Source of the DNA: Enterobacter kobei
GTDB taxonomy: Bacteria; Pseudomonadota; Gammaproteobacteria; Enterobacterales; Enterobacteriaceae
DNA: 64,000 nucleotides
Reading direction: 5' to 3'
Assembly (NCBI RefSeq): GCF_001729765.1
Contig: NZ_CP017181.1
Coordinates: 1,612,001-1,676,000 of the forward strand
Of the stretch, positions 48,145 to 56,188 are shown piece after piece; within the stretch, counting starts at the first letter, position 1, and the number at the start of each line of letters is the position of its first letter. Both the position numbers and the translations under genes were made by a program. The notes beneath the pieces were generated by a model. The model had not been told where the DNA came from. It saw only the letters and a program-made list of their open reading frames with translations, and searched no databases.

Positions 48145-48900
48145 ATGTTTTTTATATGCAATAATTCGTTGTTATTCGATCCTGAAGCACATGCAATAAG
48201 TCTTGTTGGACAACCCGAGTCTGTATTAACGCTTTCGGCACCGGCCGTTCGTCTTTTACAGGAGTTTATTAAGCACAGAGGTCGTGACCTTAGCCGGGAT
48301 GAATTGATCGCGCGCGTGTGGGAAGCGTTCGGCTTTACGCCATCAGGAAATAATCTCAATAAAGCGGTAAGCGAATTACGTAAAAGCTTCCAGTCGCTGG
48401 GAGAGGGGCATGAATTTATCGTGACCGTACCCCGCTATGGATTTCGTTTTGAGGCCGATGTGATTTTTCAGCCTCGGGAGAATATTCAACCCGTTGATTC
48501 TCAGTCTCCGGTTGAACAGCAAGACGTAAAGCCGCGGCGCACGTTCCTGAAAAGGGGGGCGATTACGGCGGTCGCGATCGTCGCTGCACTAGGGGGCTGC
48601 CTGTACTTTAGCCGCCCGCAGGGGATAACCGTTCCGGCGAAACTCACGCCAGTTAAGGAAAAAATTGCGCGTTGCAGTATCTGGATAATTAACGATCATG
48701 GACGGCCGTTAGTGTTATCGAAATTAGCGAAACAGCTGGAGGCGAATAACGTGGCATGCGAGCGAGAAGAGTATAATATTTATTATTTCAGCGCCCGTTT
48801 TGCTATTTCCGCCGCGGATGAGGTTTTCATTGGTGCCTGCCCGGGAAGTAAAACCAGACTGTGCAAAACCATTCGTTATAAAAGCGGGGCTGAAAAATGA
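48145..48900 (+). CDS. ToxR/CadC-like membrane-anchored transcriptional regulator
   Basis: A 251-residue protein with an N-terminal OmpR-type winged helix (about 1-110; LSRDELIARVWEAFGFTPSGNNLNKAVSELR and VPRYGFRFEAD). A linker, one membrane helix (about 134-152, AITAVAIVAALGGCLYF) and a periplasmic domain with four cysteines follow. This is the one-component layout of ToxR, CadC and E. coli YqeI. It is divergent from the fimbrial operon and overlaps a small membrane-protein gene by four bases, like toxR-toxS or yqeI-yqeJ. It is a likely activator of the fimbriae; this is inferred from position. Confidence 0.8.
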   Translation: MFFICNNSLLFDPEAHAISLVGQPESVLTLSAPAVRLLQEFIKHRGRDLSRDELIARVWEAFGFTPSGNNLNKAVSELRKSFQSLGEGHEFIVTVPRYGFRFEADVIFQPRENIQPVDSQSPVEQQDVKPRRTFLKRGAITAVAIVAALGGCLYFSRPQGITVPAKLTPVKEKIARCSIWIINDHGRPLVLSKLAKQLEANNVACEREEYNIYYFSARFAISAADEVFIGACPGSKTRLCKTIRYKSGAEK

Positions 48901-49373
48901 AAATAAAACTTATTTTTGGGCTGAGCGGTGTACTGGTTGGTGGTGCAATAGCGCTTTTTTACTGTTCTGGCGGCCTGGGTAAAAAGGATGTGCTTGCCTG
49001 CAGTACAGAATTTAATTTCACGCGCAATGAGGGAAAAGCAAGTGAGGTGAAGGTCAATACCTTTGCTCAGTTCTATTTTCATCAGGATGGAACCGGGTTG
49101 ACGACTTACAAAGGCGCGGCAAGGGCTGGCGGGCAATGTTTGATCGTTGACAGGGATGTCGACTTTACCTGGGAGCAACGGAAAGATGATAACGTCATTG
49201 TATTGAGCTACACCAAAACCCGGCGTCGACACAATGACAATACCCCGGATGCTCAATGGGGAAGCTTCGCCTATCCGACCGCACGTTACTACCTGACGAT
49301 CTCTGAACTGTCGCCCGCCGTGTGGCTGATTCAGGACCGGCGTTATCCTACCTATATCTGCCGGGGAGAATAA
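48897..49373 (+). CDS. small membrane/periplasmic partner of the ToxR-like regulator
   Basis: The 158-residue protein has an N-terminal hydrophobic helix (MKIKLIFGLSGVLVGGAIALFY) and a periplasmic domain with cysteines at CSGG, ACST, GQCL and YICRG. It overlaps the regulator in an ATGA. The size, topology and pairing recall ToxS, YqeJ and FidL-like proteins, which protect or tune their regulator. I do not recognise a specific family with certainty. Confidence 0.7.
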   Translation: MKIKLIFGLSGVLVGGAIALFYCSGGLGKKDVLACSTEFNFTRNEGKASEVKVNTFAQFYFHQDGTGLTTYKGAARAGGQCLIVDRDVDFTWEQRKDDNVIVLSYTKTRRRHNDNTPDAQWGSFAYPTARYYLTISELSPAVWLIQDRRYPTYICRGE

Positions 49374-49377
49374 GACA

Positions 49378-49411
49378 AAAAAAAGAGAATGCCATGGGCA
49401 TTCTCTTTTTT
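49378..49411. terminator. bidirectional terminator before yccA
   Basis: A-tract, AGAGAATGCC, ATG, GGCATTCTCT and T-tract lie between the small membrane-protein gene and the convergent yccA. Confidence 0.9.
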
Positions 49412-49428
49412 CGTATCAGTGATGCAAA

Positions 49429-50088
49429 TTAATCCCGGCTGGCGAAGCCCAGAATGCTCAGCAGGCTGACGAAGATGTTATACAGCGATACATACAGGCT
49501 CACGGTGGCGCGAATGTAGTTCGTCTCACCGCCGTGAATGATGTTGCTGGTTTCATAGAGGATCGCGCCAGATGACAGCAGGATAAACACCGCGCTAATC
49601 GCCAGATGCAGGGCAGGCAGCTGCAGGAAGATGTTAGCCACCATACCAATCAGCACCACCACGATACCCGCCATCAGCATACCGCCGAGGAAGGACATGT
49701 CCTTACGGGTGGTCAGCACGTAGGCCGAGCAGCAGAAGAACACCAGCGCGGTACCGCCCAGCGCCATGCCAATCACGTCGCCCATACCGGCAGACAGATA
49801 CGCGTTCAGAATCGGCCCCAGGATATAGCCCAGGAAGCCGGTGAAGGCGAACGCTGACAGAATACCGACCGGTTTATCCGCGGTTTTGTAGGTCAGGAAC
49901 ATCAGCCCATACATCCCCACCAGCGTCAGGATCAGCCCCGGAGACGGCAGCATCAGCACGGTGCTGGCGGTGGCAGTGATCGCCGAAAACGCCAGCGTCA
50001 GGCTGAGCATGAAATAGGTATTGCGCAGCACCTTGTGGGTACTGAGTAGCGATGTGCGGTCGCGTGAAGAAGTAATAATACGATCCAT
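49429..50088 (-). CDS. yccA: YccA, Bax-inhibitor-1 family modulator of FtsH
   Basis: This 219-residue protein has seven hydrophobic helices and a short basic N-terminus ([23 protein letters not shown]). YccA is both substrate and modulator of the FtsH protease and protects SecY under jamming. Length and start agree with E. coli. Confidence 0.95.
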   Translation of the reverse strand: MDRIITSSRDRTSLLSTHKVLRNTYFMLSLTLAFSAITATASTVLMLPSPGLILTLVGMYGLMFLTYKTADKPVGILSAFAFTGFLGYILGPILNAYLSAGMGDVIGMALGGTALVFFCCSAYVLTTRKDMSFLGGMLMAGIVVVLIGMVANIFLQLPALHLAISAVFILLSSGAILYETSNIIHGGETNYIRATVSLYVSLYNIFVSLLSILGFASRD

Positions 50089-50357
50089 GAGTCACTCTCT
50101 TATGACAGATGTAATTAGCGGAAAGAATAGGAAACGGCGAGCCAGTCTCAAAGTGGTTTTACCCATCTTTACTCAGCACGTTAGCGAAGGAGATGGTTAT
50201 TTCTTCTGCAGAAATGCATTTCACCAGAATGAACAGCGGTTTGAGAAAATTTACCAGATCAACCTCTTATAGGTTACTGAAAAATATTGCGTTATTACCC
50301 TTAGGGCGCTAAGAGTTATCTCCGGATCGTCATAAAACAGACAATAAGGCGAAGGAC

Positions 50358-51986
50358 ATGAAACCACAAACACGCACGCGCTTTACACTCTCTTTACTTA
50401 CCGCCGGGATCCTGTGCGCCAGTACGGCATCCTGGGCGGCTAACGTCCCGGCAGGAACCGCGCTGGCAGAGAAACAGGAACTGGTCAGAAATAATGGCAG
50501 TGAACCGGCTTCGCTCGATCCGCATAAAGTCGAAAGCGATGTCGAATTCAATATTATCAGCGATTTATTCGAAGGTCTGGTGAGCGTCTCCCCGACGGGT
50601 GAAATTCAGCCCCGGCTGGCGGAAAAGTGGGAGAACAAAGACAATACCGTCTGGACGTTCCATTTGCGGCCGGGCATCACCTGGAGCGACGGGACAGCGA
50701 TTACCGCAGAAGACGTGGTCTGGAGCTGGCAGCGCCTGATCGATCCTAAAACGGCGTCACCGTATGCCAGCTATCCGGGCAACATGCATATTGCCAACGC
50801 GGCCGATATTGCCCAGGGGAAAAAAGCCCCCGATACGCTGGGGGTAAAAGCGATTAACGACACCACCCTGGAAGTGACGCTCACGCAGCCAAACGCGGCT
50901 TTCCTTGCGATGCTGGCGCACCCGTCGCTGGTACCGGTGGACAAAGTGCTGATTGGGCGTTTTGGCGATAAGTGGACCAAGCCGGAGCATTTCGTCAGCA
51001 GCGGGGCGTATAAACTTTCTCAGTGGGTGGTCAACGAACGCATTGTGGCGGAGCGTAACGCGCGCTACTGGGATAATGCGCATACCGTTATCAACAAAGT
51101 GACGTATTTGCCCATCACCTCTGAGGCCTCAGATGTGAACCGCTATAAAGCGGGTGAAATTGATATTGTCTACACGGTCCCCATTAACCAGTTTGCCCAG
51201 CTGAAGAAAACCCTTGGCAGCGAGCTGGACGTTTCACCGCAGCTCGCGACCTATTACTACGAGTTCAACACCACGCGCCCGCCGTTCAACGACGCGCGCG
51301 TGCGTAAGGCGCTGAATATGGCGCTGGATAAAGACATCATTGCCGGGAAAGTGTTAGGGCAGGGGCAGCGTCCGGCGTGGCTGATTAGCCAGCCGGACAT
51401 CGGTGGGGTCAAGCTGCAGAACCCGGATTACGCCAGCTGGCCGCTGGACAAGCGCATCGCGGAGGCGAAAAAACTGCTCAGTGAAGCGGGGTATAACGAA
51501 AGCCATCCTCTGCGCTTCAACCTGCTCTATAACACCTCTGAATCGCACCAGCGTATCGCGATTGCCGCCAGCTCCATGTGGAAGAAAAACCTCGGCGTGG
51601 ACGCGAAGCTGCAAAATCAGGAGTGGAAAACCATGCTGGATACCATGCACACTCACAACTTTGACGCGGTGCGTTACGCATGGATTGCGGACTACGACGA
51701 TGCAGCAACCTTCCTGAACAACTTCCGTACCGGCGACAGCGAAAATACCAGCCAGTACAGCAATCCGGAGTACGACCAGGCCCTGATCAACGCCGCGAAA
51801 GCGAAAACAGCCGGGGAACGGGGTAAATTCTACCAGCAGGCGGAGGATCTGCTTGGCCGTGATGTGCCAGCCATTCCGGTTTATCACTACGTTCGTACCC
51901 ACCTGGTCAAACCGTGGGTAGGGGGATTCACACCGGATAAGCTCGGGTACTATTTCACAAAAGATATGTACATCAAAAAGCACTAA
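50358..51986 (+). CDS. OppA-like peptide ABC transporter periplasmic binding protein
   Basis: A 542-residue SBP_bac_5 protein with a signal peptide (cleavage near SWA-ANVPAG). It begins, after cleavage, AGTALAEKQELVRNNGSEPASLDPHK, and ends GYYFTKDMYIKKH, both close to OppA and MppA. No permease or ATPase genes are adjacent, so it probably uses the Opp or another peptide permease encoded elsewhere, as MppA does. It is not found between yccA and serT in E. coli. The 269 bases upstream hold no other gene I can support. Confidence 0.85.
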   Translation: MKPQTRTRFTLSLLTAGILCASTASWAANVPAGTALAEKQELVRNNGSEPASLDPHKVESDVEFNIISDLFEGLVSVSPTGEIQPRLAEKWENKDNTVWTFHLRPGITWSDGTAITAEDVVWSWQRLIDPKTASPYASYPGNMHIANAADIAQGKKAPDTLGVKAINDTTLEVTLTQPNAAFLAMLAHPSLVPVDKVLIGRFGDKWTKPEHFVSSGAYKLSQWVVNERIVAERNARYWDNAHTVINKVTYLPITSEASDVNRYKAGEIDIVYTVPINQFAQLKKTLGSELDVSPQLATYYYEFNTTRPPFNDARVRKALNMALDKDIIAGKVLGQGQRPAWLISQPDIGGVKLQNPDYASWPLDKRIAEAKKLLSEAGYNESHPLRFNLLYNTSESHQRIAIAASSMWKKNLGVDAKLQNQEWKTMLDTMHTHNFDAVRYAWIADYDDAATFLNNFRTGDSENTSQYSNPEYDQALINAAKAKTAGERGKFYQQAEDLLGRDVPAIPVYHYVRTHLVKPWVGGFTPDKLGYYFTKDMYIKKH

Positions 51987-52089
51987 GAGGGCGGGCTGAA
52001 TGTTATGCTGTTAAAATCGCCGATATGTCGTCAGTTCAACCGATTAAACGCGTTTTGGCTATTTTTACAGCGAACGATTGCAGCCACTC

Positions 52090-52118
52090 TTTACAGCACG
52101 CGGTGAGGTGTTTATAGT
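52090..52118 (+). promoter_or_regulatory. serT promoter
   Basis: TTTACA (52090-52095) and TATAGT (52113-52118) are 17 bases apart, followed by a GC-rich discriminator (TCGCC) typical of stringently controlled tRNA promoters. Confidence 0.7.
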
Positions 52119-52218
52119 TCGCCTCACTTAGGAAGTGTGGCCGAGCGGTTGAAGGCACCGGTCTTGAAAACCGGCGACCCGAAAGGGTTCCAGAGTTCGA
52201 ATCTCTGCGCTTCCGCCA
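52109..52218 (+). repeat. 110-base direct repeat, copy 1 (serT with promoter end)
   Basis: The stretch from TGTTTATAGT to the tRNA CCA end recurs at 57581-57690 with five substitutions and no gaps. The two copies bound the hydrolase-dlt segment. Confidence 0.9.
52131..52218 (+). tRNA. serT: tRNA-Ser(UGA)
   Basis: The 88-base gene includes an encoded CCA end. Acceptor GGAAGTG pairs with CGCTTCC (one T-G pair). The anticodon loop CTTGAAA has anticodon TGA, and a long variable arm (CGACCCGAAAGGGTT) marks class II tRNA-Ser. It matches E. coli serT as I know it and is in the expected place after yccA. Confidence 0.98.
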
Positions 52219-52223
52219 GATAT

Positions 52224-52256
52224 AAACCCCAGCTTACTCGTTAAGCTGGGGTTTTT
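52224..52256 (+). terminator. serT terminator
   Basis: AAACCCCAGCTT, ACTCGTT and AAGCTGGGGTTT, then T residues, lie just after the tRNA. Confidence 0.9.
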
Positions 52257-52284
52257 CTTTTGGCGTGAATTTAAAACCTGACGT

Positions 52285-53121
52285 TTATGAACGGATAAAC
52301 GCAAGAATGTCCGCGTTGATGGTCTCCGCATGCGTGGTGTGCATCCCGTGCGGGAAGCCTGGATAAATTTTCAGCACGCTGTTCGCCAGCAGCTTGTCCT
52401 GCAGAAGGGCGGCATTCTTATACGGTACGACCTGATCGTCATCGCCCTGCATTACCAGAACGGGAACCGTGATGGCTTTTAAGTCCTCCGTCTGGTCAGT
52501 CTCTGAAAACGCCTTAATCCCCTCATAGTGCGCTTTGGCACTGCCAATCATTCCCTGACGCCACCAGTTCTGAATCGTACCCTGTGAAACCTCCGCGCCA
52601 TCCCGGTTAAAACCGTAAAAAGGGCCGCTGGCTACGTCGAGGTAAAACTGCGCGCGATTGGCTGCCAGCGCACTACGGAAGCCGTCAAACACCTCGATGG
52701 GTGTCCCGCCGGGGTTATCCTCTGTTTTGACCATCAGCGGGGGAACGGCGCTGACGAGCACCGCTTTGGCGACGCGCCCCTGCGGCTGGCCGTATTTCGC
52801 TACATAGCGGGCGACCTGGCCGCCGCCGGTAGAGTGACCGACATGCACGGCATTGTGCAGATCCAGGCTTTCAACCACGGCCGACGCGTCGGCCGCATAA
52901 TGATCCATATCGTGACCTTCACTGACCTGATCCGAACGTCCATGACCACGACGATCGATAGCGATAACGCGATAGCCCTCTGCAAGGAAGAAGAGCATCT
53001 GGTTATCCCAGTCATCGGCACTCAATGGCCAGCCGTGATGGAAAACAATGGGTTGAGCTTCTTTCGGACCCCAGTCTTTGTAGTAAATGTTGACGCCGTC
53101 TTTCGTTGTTACGAATGCCAT
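52285..53121 (-). CDS. alpha/beta hydrolase (cofactor-free haloperoxidase/esterase type)
   Basis: The 278-residue protein has the full alpha/beta hydrolase triad: Ser97 in GHSTGGG, an Asp in the MQGDDDQVVP strand region and His in FPHGMHTTH. It follows the haloperoxidase/arylesterase subgroup (YYKDWGPKEAQPIVFHHGWPLS, RRGHGRSDQ). It is soluble with no signal peptide. The true substrate is unknown. It lies 154 bases after dltC in the same direction; a hairpin separates them, so co-transcription is uncertain. Confidence 0.85.
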   Translation of the reverse strand: MAFVTTKDGVNIYYKDWGPKEAQPIVFHHGWPLSADDWDNQMLFFLAEGYRVIAIDRRGHGRSDQVSEGHDMDHYAADASAVVESLDLHNAVHVGHSTGGGQVARYVAKYGQPQGRVAKAVLVSAVPPLMVKTEDNPGGTPIEVFDGFRSALAANRAQFYLDVASGPFYGFNRDGAEVSQGTIQNWWRQGMIGSAKAHYEGIKAFSETDQTEDLKAITVPVLVMQGDDDQVVPYKNAALLQDKLLANSVLKIYPGFPHGMHTTHAETINADILAFIRS

Positions 53122-53223
53122 ACCGCAGACTCCTCTGTTAAAAACAACACGACCCCTAAAGTGTAGGAGAAATCATATCAGCGGTGGGTTTCATTCCCGT
53201 GAAAGGTATTCATTTTGGATTCA

Positions 53224-53250
53224 GGGCTCTGGCGCGGTGCGCCAGAGCCC
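53224..53250. other. perfect hairpin after dltC
   Basis: GGGCTCTGGCG, CGGTG and CGCCAGAGCCC form an 11-base-pair GC-rich stem 26 bases after the dltC stop. No T run follows on the minus strand, so it is either a weak terminator or a 3'-end stabiliser for the dlt mRNA. Confidence 0.6.
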
Positions 53251-53275
53251 CCAGGGCGGGGTCATACAGAGGGGC

Positions 53276-53494
53276 TTAGCGGTTCTCTTCAATATAGCGG
53301 GCGAGATCTGCCGGGGTCTTCAACACCGTCGCTACGTCAGTTGGCGGGATCATACAGCCGTAAACGTCCTGCACTTCCAGCACCATATCGACTGCCAGAA
53401 TAGAGTCGAGAATATCAGATTCAATCAGTTCATCGTGAAAGCCCACTTTACGGGATAATACTTTTTCGAACAGAGCGAGAATTTCGTTTTCCAT
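53276..53494 (-). CDS. dltC: DltC-like D-alanyl carrier protein
   Basis: From the ATG at 53494 (AGGA upstream) this is a 72-residue acidic carrier. The phosphopantetheine site is Ser31 in LDSI, within ESDILDSILAVDMVLEVQ, close to the DltC pattern. The carrier is charged with D-alanine by DltA in the cytoplasm and presents it to the membrane acyltransferase. The frame open to 53551 overlaps dltA and is not needed. It is last in the dlt operon, 16 bases after dltA. Confidence 0.88.
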   Translation of the reverse strand: MENEILALFEKVLSRKVGFHDELIESDILDSILAVDMVLEVQDVYGCMIPPTDVATVLKTPADLARYIEENR

Positions 53495-53510
53495 TATGTT
53501 TCCTGGATAA

Positions 53511-54944
53511 TTAATGAGTGCGGGCGTAAGCGTCCAGCAATTTGCGGTCAATTTTGCCGTTAGGGTTCAGCGGCAACGCGTCTTTTACGATAATTTGTGA
53601 AGGCACCATATAGTGGGGAACCACTTTCGACAGCGAGGTTTTGATCGTATCCGGTGCCATTTCCGTCACGCAGAACGCGGCAATACGCAGCACGCTGCCG
53701 CAGGGTTTCATCAGCGGCATCACTACCGCTTCATTAATGCCGGACATGGCCAGCAGACGGTTTTCGATCTCGTTGATTTCAATACGGTAGCCATTCAGTT
53801 TGACCTGACTATCGTTGCGACCCTGGCAATAGATCATCCCCGCTGCATAACCCAGATCGCCGGTCCGGTAGCCGCGACACGCGTCATCTTCCCGATGCAG
53901 TAATTTTGCCGCGTTCTCCTGCGGCAGGCCGAGGTAGCCGCGCATGACGTTTTTACCCCAGATAATCAGCTCGCCCTCGGCGGAAATGTCCATTCTGCTC
54001 TCCGGCATCATGACCCCCACCGGCAGCACGGCGCTGTCCTGGTTAAGGATCTCATCCGTAATTTCAACCACCGTCGTCGCGATGGTCGCTTCCGTTGGGC
54101 CATAGGAGTTGATGATTTTGGCCTGCGGGAAACGGCGGCGCAGCTGTTTAACCAGCGCTTTATTGAGCACTTCACCAATGAAGATAAAGACGCCGAGTTC
54201 AGGCAAATACTCGCTGTTAAACTGCGGGGACAGCAGCTGCTGGTAGGCAAAAGAGGGCGTGGACACCCAGGCGGAGACCGCGTTGCTTTTGAGTCGCGCC
54301 AGCCAGTTCTCTTTCTGAATATCCTCTTTGGCGTTGAGCACGATGTGTCCGCCCATCGCCAGGTTCGCCAGCAAAGGGATCAGGGAGAGGTCAAAGCTGA
54401 ACACCGCGTGGTTCATCAGCACCGGTTTTGCCGGCAGGGAAAAGTCCTGGCTGACCCATTTCATGAAGTGCCAGACGCTCTCACGTCCAATCTGCACGCC
54501 TTTCGGTTTGCCGGTGCTGCCTGAGGTAAACATGATATAGGCCAGATCCTGCTCTTCCAGGACCTTGCCCGCTTCACCGGTGGCAATAAACTGCCGGGTT
54601 GCCACGTCGTAATAGTAAGGGACACTGGCCAGGCTACAAATCTCCCGGAGCCGCTCCTGCGGGTAGATGCAATCCACCGGGATGTACGGAATGTTGTGCA
54701 ACAGGCAGCTATAAATCGCCACGGCGAACTCGGCCTGCTGATGACCATATAATACGACCGATGTGCCTTCGATAGGCTTGCAGCGTTGATAGCGTTCCGC
54801 CCAGTCCATCACGGCGGCGGAAAGCTGTAGCCAGCTGAGGGTTTCGTCGCTACCCGTGATGGCCAGCTGCTGCGGGGAGGCGGGATCGCGCAATGCCGCA
54901 CGTAAGAAATCCTGCAGTTCCTGCAGATCGGTGTGATTTTTCAT
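53511..54944 (-). CDS. dltA: DltA-like D-alanine-carrier protein ligase
   Basis: A 477-residue adenylate-forming enzyme of DltA length. The phosphate loop SGSTGKPKG is at residues 141-149. YGPTEATIATT, GYRTGDLG and GYRIEINEIE follow, and the catalytic Lys464 is in LNPNGKIDRK. It should activate D-alanine (or another small amino acid) and load it on the DltC-like carrier. The start overlaps the dltB stop (ATGA). Substrate identity rests on context and is not proven. Confidence 0.88.
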   Translation of the reverse strand: MKNHTDLQELQDFLRAALRDPASPQQLAITGSDETLSWLQLSAAVMDWAERYQRCKPIEGTSVVLYGHQQAEFAVAIYSCLLHNIPYIPVDCIYPQERLREICSLASVPYYYDVATRQFIATGEAGKVLEEQDLAYIMFTSGSTGKPKGVQIGRESVWHFMKWVSQDFSLPAKPVLMNHAVFSFDLSLIPLLANLAMGGHIVLNAKEDIQKENWLARLKSNAVSAWVSTPSFAYQQLLSPQFNSEYLPELGVFIFIGEVLNKALVKQLRRRFPQAKIINSYGPTEATIATTVVEITDEILNQDSAVLPVGVMMPESRMDISAEGELIIWGKNVMRGYLGLPQENAAKLLHREDDACRGYRTGDLGYAAGMIYCQGRNDSQVKLNGYRIEINEIENRLLAMSGINEAVVMPLMKPCGSVLRIAAFCVTEMAPDTIKTSLSKVVPHYMVPSQIIVKDALPLNPNGKIDRKLLDAYARTH

Positions 54945-56062
54945 AGAGGAGACATTCCACTAAAGATGTAAAGGGATCCTGCGGCGCTGCCCAGCGTCAG
55001 AATTCGCCCCAAAAACGCCACTGCCGGATACTGCAAACCGCGGTGTAATGCCGGGCTGCGTTTGGCTGACCACAGCAGCATGTTGTGTGCGACAGAAATG
55101 GCGCCAAACAGCGCGCCGCTGATGACATAATGGCGTTCCAGGCCATTCCATGCCCCCATGCAGAACAGGGTGCAAAAAATACCGATATTTTGCGCCAGCG
55201 TTTTGTTCTGACGGAAAAAGTTGAACTTCATCAGGTTCATATAGACGGGCATAAACACCACATCGCGCAGCCATTCAGACAGGCTGATGTGGAAGCGCCG
55301 CCAGAAGTCCTGAGGGTTCTTTGCAAGCAGCGGCATATTGAAGTTTGCCGGAATATTCAGCCCGAATAAGCGCCCGGCACCGATGGCCATATTGCTGTAA
55401 CCCGCAAAATCAAAGTACAGATAGGCGCTGTAAGCAATCGACATCACCACGCCGACGGTCAGCGAAAACGGCTTATGGCTCCAGGGCTGCACCACAAGCG
55501 AATCGATCAGCATGGCAAACAGGAACTTCTGGATGATGCCGGTGACGATCTGCTCTAACGCTGTTAAACATTGTTCACGGTTAAGGGTGAATGCGGGTTT
55601 ATTCACATCGCTCATCCATGTCCGCCAGCGGTACATCGGCCCGGCCAGAATAATAAAGGGCATAAAGAGGTAGCAGAAATAGTGCAGAATATTCTGGCCC
55701 TCTTTTTTACTGCGATACAACAGCACATCCACCGCGCGAAAGGTCATAAAAGAGAGACCGATCATGCCGAGATGGTGATTAAAATGTAATTTCACCAAAA
55801 ACAGTGGCAGCAGCGTTAACACGATCGCCTGCCAGGTTTTTAACCATCCTTTTTCTTTTAACGTGGCGAAAAGATAAAAACAGCCAAAAACGATCGCCGG
55901 AATACGATAATCGCCCTGAAAAATATAGCCCCAGCCCAATGCTGTCAGGACGGCCAAGGACGATAACCAGGTCAGGCGATGGCGCAGCAGGCGATTAATC
56001 AGCGCAAATACCCCTGCCGATGAAAATAAACAGACAAAAAACAGTCCTGAGCTGTACATCAT
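54941..56062 (-). CDS. dltB: DltB-like MBOAT acyltransferase with altered histidine sites
   Basis: A 373-residue polytopic membrane protein of the MBOAT/DltB family: FAGYSNMAIGAGRLFGL, NPQDFWRRFHISLSEWLRDVVF and MGAWNGLERHYVISGALFG are diagnostic. DltB moves D-alanine from DltC across the membrane. In the usual MGxWHG...YGLFHG segment, the two conserved histidines align with Asn306 and Phe319 here. Other nearby histidines (311, 326) could compensate. A second ATG one codon in is an alternative start. It is six bases after the dltX-like gene. Confidence 0.87.
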   Translation of the reverse strand: MMYSSGLFFVCLFSSAGVFALINRLLRHRLTWLSSLAVLTALGWGYIFQGDYRIPAIVFGCFYLFATLKEKGWLKTWQAIVLTLLPLFLVKLHFNHHLGMIGLSFMTFRAVDVLLYRSKKEGQNILHYFCYLFMPFIILAGPMYRWRTWMSDVNKPAFTLNREQCLTALEQIVTGIIQKFLFAMLIDSLVVQPWSHKPFSLTVGVVMSIAYSAYLYFDFAGYSNMAIGAGRLFGLNIPANFNMPLLAKNPQDFWRRFHISLSEWLRDVVFMPVYMNLMKFNFFRQNKTLAQNIGIFCTLFCMGAWNGLERHYVISGALFGAISVAHNMLLWSAKRSPALHRGLQYPAVAFLGRILTLGSAAGSLYIFSGMSPL

Positions 56063-56068
56063 TCGGCC

Positions 56069-56188
56069 TCAGAATTTCTGATATTCAAAATGAAGTTGCA
56101 TACTCATGCTGTCATCGACAGCGGTCCACGCGACGATGGTGATCCCAAGCAGGAGATAAAGGAAAAACAGACGGATCGCGATTTTCAT
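56069..56188 (-). CDS. dltX: DltX-like membrane microprotein ending FEYQKF
   Basis: ATG at 56188 to TGA at 56069 encodes 39 residues: a basic start (MKIAIR), one membrane helix (about 7-24, LFFLYLLLGITIVAWTAV), a short polar linker and the end HFEYQKF. In Gram-positive systems DltX is a single-helix peptide whose C-terminal FxYxxF motif carries D-alanine on its Tyr between DltB and DltD. Tyr36 fits exactly. The start overlaps the dltD stop (TAATG) and dltB follows after six bases, so the gene is translationally embedded in the operon. It is too short for most gene finders. Confidence 0.82.
   Translation of the reverse strand: MKIAIRLFFLYLLLGITIVAWTAVDDSMSMQLHFEYQKF

Noticed and set aside
50100..50357. 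Small open frames between yccA and the OppA-like gene
   Set aside because: No good ribosome sites or protein-like composition; the region reads as a divergent promoter region.
53224..53250. dltC terminator
   Set aside because: The stem is strong but has no T run in the dlt direction, so it is listed only as a hairpin.
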